Part shown: one piece after another, positions 62,086 to 64,000 of the stretch
Position numbering within the stretch: the first letter of the stretch is position 1
Layout: each line of letters opens with the position of its first letter
Made by a program: the position numbers and the translations under genes
Assembly (NCBI GenBank): GCA_963662175.1
Contig: OY759225.1
Location: 11,091,601 to 11,155,600, forward strand
From: Aradus depressus
Lineage: Eukaryota > Arthropoda > Insecta > Hemiptera > Aradidae
Reading direction: 5' to 3'
Length of the DNA stretch: 64,000 nucleotides
Notes under the pieces: generated by a model
Told to the model about the DNA's origin: nothing
Database searches by the model: none
The model's input: the letters and a program-made list of their open reading frames with translations, nothing else

Positions 62086-63511
62086 TGTAATATAAACAAG
62101 CCCGTTGCCAAGGCTTGTTATTAGCCACGATATATTTTTTTTATCAAACCGAATTCTGAAGAACAAAACAAGTTTAAAAAGAAATAAAATATAGTAAAAG
62201 TAAATAAAAAGTGGCTTTAGGCCTAACCTTACAATTATCAACGAACATTTTGGACATCAATTAAGAAACCAATCAACTTCAAAAAGAAACTAAATTTACA
62301 GGAAAAATTAATTCCACATCCAGGAACAAAATGAAACAGCTAAAAGAAGAAGGAATGAAGAAAATTTCAGGAAATTATGAGCAAAATTAAAAAAAAAGAT
62401 CAATAGTTAAAAAACTCGTCGGTAGAAGGCTTTGAAAATTTTTAGAACAAGACAGTCAATTATTAAGAAGAGATGGAAAAAGAAAAAGAAGAGAAAAACG
62501 GCCCACATCAGATGGAAAAGCCAGCTCAAAATTTTGAAAAGGAAGCCTGTTCCAAAAATGATCCAATCATAGAGGACGGATCCAATCCAAGGCTGTAGAA
62601 TGATCCGAAAGTGTATTTCACCGAAGTTTGAATACTGTTTTTGAAAAAAGTAGGAGTCCAATTGAAAATCAAAACCGCAGAAAATTAAAAGAATATTTAA
62701 TAAGAAAGAAGAAAAAGAAACGAAGGAAGAAGACGCAAAAAAACTTTGTAAAGTTGAAAATTATCAAGTTCAAGAAAACAAAACAGCGACGGAAAGACAA
62801 TATCAAGCTACCATTTCGAAGGTGTAAGGCAGTTGTCCTCCAGTCTTTGTATAGGACAAACCTGTGTTCCGAGGTGTCTAATTTAAAAGTTATAACTCTT
62901 GAAAAAGTGGTGGAAAGTGGAATAGAATGTAAAGTAACATTGAAAAGAGGCGAACTGATGGAGGATGTAAATTTTTTTTGTTTAATATTTGTATGTAAAT
63001 AATGTTAATTTTTAATTTAGTTCAATGGCGTCATGAACGTGAGTAACCTTTATATTTTTTTTTTAATGGCTGATCAGCAAATTATAAATAAATTTTTCCA
63101 ATTTTTGTAAATTCATAACCATGTTTTAATTTCTTTTTAATTCCCCAAAATCTCTCTCAATGAAATTCACATTTCAAAACTCATAGGCCTTGCGAATCAA
63201 CACCTTTGCGATAAGCGCCAATCGTTATCGGGACATAATATTTAATAATCTCAATTTTCAGAATCACACCGGGAGACCTTTGGATTTTTGGATTGGTGCA
63301 AGTAACGTAGTTTGAAAATTTTACAGAGTTATTTATAACATATGTTTTTCATTTTTTTTTAAGAGCTTCACTCAACCATATGGTAGATTATTTTATTTTT
63401 GAAATTATAGAGTCAATTAACTTAAATTTTTTTTATTATTCAAAATTTTATTCATTTTTTTAATTTATTGTGAAAGGCAACAAGTCAATATACATTAATA
63501 AAAACCTTTCA
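62086..63511 (+). repeat. LTR element 2, 3' LTR
   Basis: 1,426 bp, same length and sequence as the 5' LTR in every part compared (constant offset of 5,635). Contains the second copy of the 124-codon ORF (62628-63002). Confidence 0.95.
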
Positions 63512-63551
63512 CTATATTCATTACATCGGCAGTTATTAGATCTTTTGAGTG
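63512..63551 (+). repeat. Repeat R2, right flank of LTR element 2
   Basis: CTATATTCATTACATCGGCA then GTTATTAG; continues the R2 interrupted at 56450. Confidence 0.85.
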
Positions 63552-64000
63552 ATGTGTTATATTAGTAGGGTGTGATATGTAGTGATGTGTTATAATAGTG
63601 GGGTGTGCTATGGAGTGATATGTTATAGTATAGGGGTGTGCTATGGAGTGATGTGTTATTATAGTGGGGTTCGCTTAGGAGTAATGTGTTATAGTATAGG
63701 GGTGTGGTATGTAGTGATGTGTTATTATAGTGGGGTGGACTTTGGAGTGATGGGTTATTATAGTGGAGTGTGCTATGGAGTGATGTGTTATTATAGTGGG
63801 GTGGGCTATGGAGTGATGTGTTATTATAGGGGTGTGCTATGGAGTGATGTGTTAATATAGTGGAGCGTGGAGTGGTGTGCTATTATAATGGGGTTTGCTA
63901 TGGAGTGATGCGTTATAGTAATGGGGTGTGCTATGGAGTGATGTGTTATAATAGGGGGTATGCTATGGAGTGATTTGTTATTATAGTGGAGTGTTATTAT
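63552..64000 (+). repeat. 33-bp tandem array, about 13 units, open at window end
   Basis: Unit of the type GTGATGTGTTATTATAGTGG + GGTGTGCTATGGA. Thirty-three bases keeps a frame open (a spurious 92-codon ORF, CYYSGV.YGVM repeats). Later units vary in length. Confidence 0.95.

Larger units (their letters stand above)
56451..63511 (+). mobile_element. LTR element 2: pol-less LTR retrotransposon, 7,061 bp
   Basis: Two 1,426-bp direct repeats, TGTAATATAAACAAGCC to AAAAACCTTTCA (TG...CA), bracket 4,209 bp. CTAT is duplicated at both borders (56447-56450, 63512-63515). The flanks rejoin into R2 sequence (GTGTCACTATATTCATTACATCGGCAG without the insert), which proves the borders. LTRs appear identical wherever compared, including a 10-base T-run. 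The interior has a single 480-codon coiled-coil ORF and no protease, RT, RNase H or integrase. Recent insertion, mobilised in trans. Confidence 0.96.

Noticed and set aside
63582..63860. 92-codon ORF of CYYSGV.YGVM repeats
   Set aside because: Produced by the 33-bp tandem array, which keeps all frames in step.

Overview
The window is AT-rich, intergenic DNA from an arthropod, most likely an insect. Evidence: Jockey-clade non-LTR retrotransposon tails, a tRNA-derived SINE whose 3' tail copies the insect telomere unit (TTAGG/CCTAA), Helitron ends of the insect type, and an LTR retrotransposon primed by tRNA-Lys. I find no intact host protein-coding gene. At most there is one candidate promoter with a first exon (about 34.9 kb) and one candidate internal exon (38.4 kb). 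Almost everything else is mobile DNA in nested layers.

Layout. 0-3 kb: Jockey-type LINE tails. 3-9 kb: copies of an abundant unclassified repeat (called R2 here), a 249-bp near-perfect foldback, a LINE C-terminal fragment and a head-to-head SINE pair. 9.4-10.1 kb: a 128-bp tandem array. 12.38-16.46 kb: LTR element 1 (726-bp LTRs, tRNA-Lys primer site, one Gag-like ORF, no pol) inserted in an (AT)n tract, followed by a Helitron. 17-31 kb: SINEs, R2, DNA-transposon derivatives with clear target duplications, LINE fragments, and a broken Cys-rich zinc-finger gene of a kind that recurs in mobile arthropod families. 31-36 kb: four tandem arrays and a second SINE type. 37-45 kb: nested hAT-like and TA-target MITEs, a second Helitron, and short elements carrying hammerhead-ribozyme-like motifs. 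45.6-46.1 kb: a 60-bp array. 48.8-49.5 kb: a third Jockey-A copy. 50-56 kb: a degenerate 254-bp repeat, SINEs and R2. 56.45-63.51 kb: LTR element 2 (1,426-bp LTRs that look identical, CTAT target duplication, one coiled-coil ORF, no pol), inserted inside an R2 copy. 63.5-64 kb: a 33-bp tandem array running off the window.

How the parts work together. Both LTR elements keep the cis signals for reverse transcription (LTR ends, primer site or candidate, purine tract) but encode only a coiled-coil Gag-like protein. They would need enzymes supplied by another element. The SINEs likewise depend on a LINE. The most interesting signals are this pair of pol-less LTR elements, the duplicated LTR-end/primer-site block in element 1, a possible intron in element 2, and the dispersed hammerhead-like motifs, which resemble those of Penelope-like retroelements.

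All calls are from reading the sequence. No alignment, folding or database search was run, and repeat borders are good to about 5-20 bases unless a target duplication fixes them.
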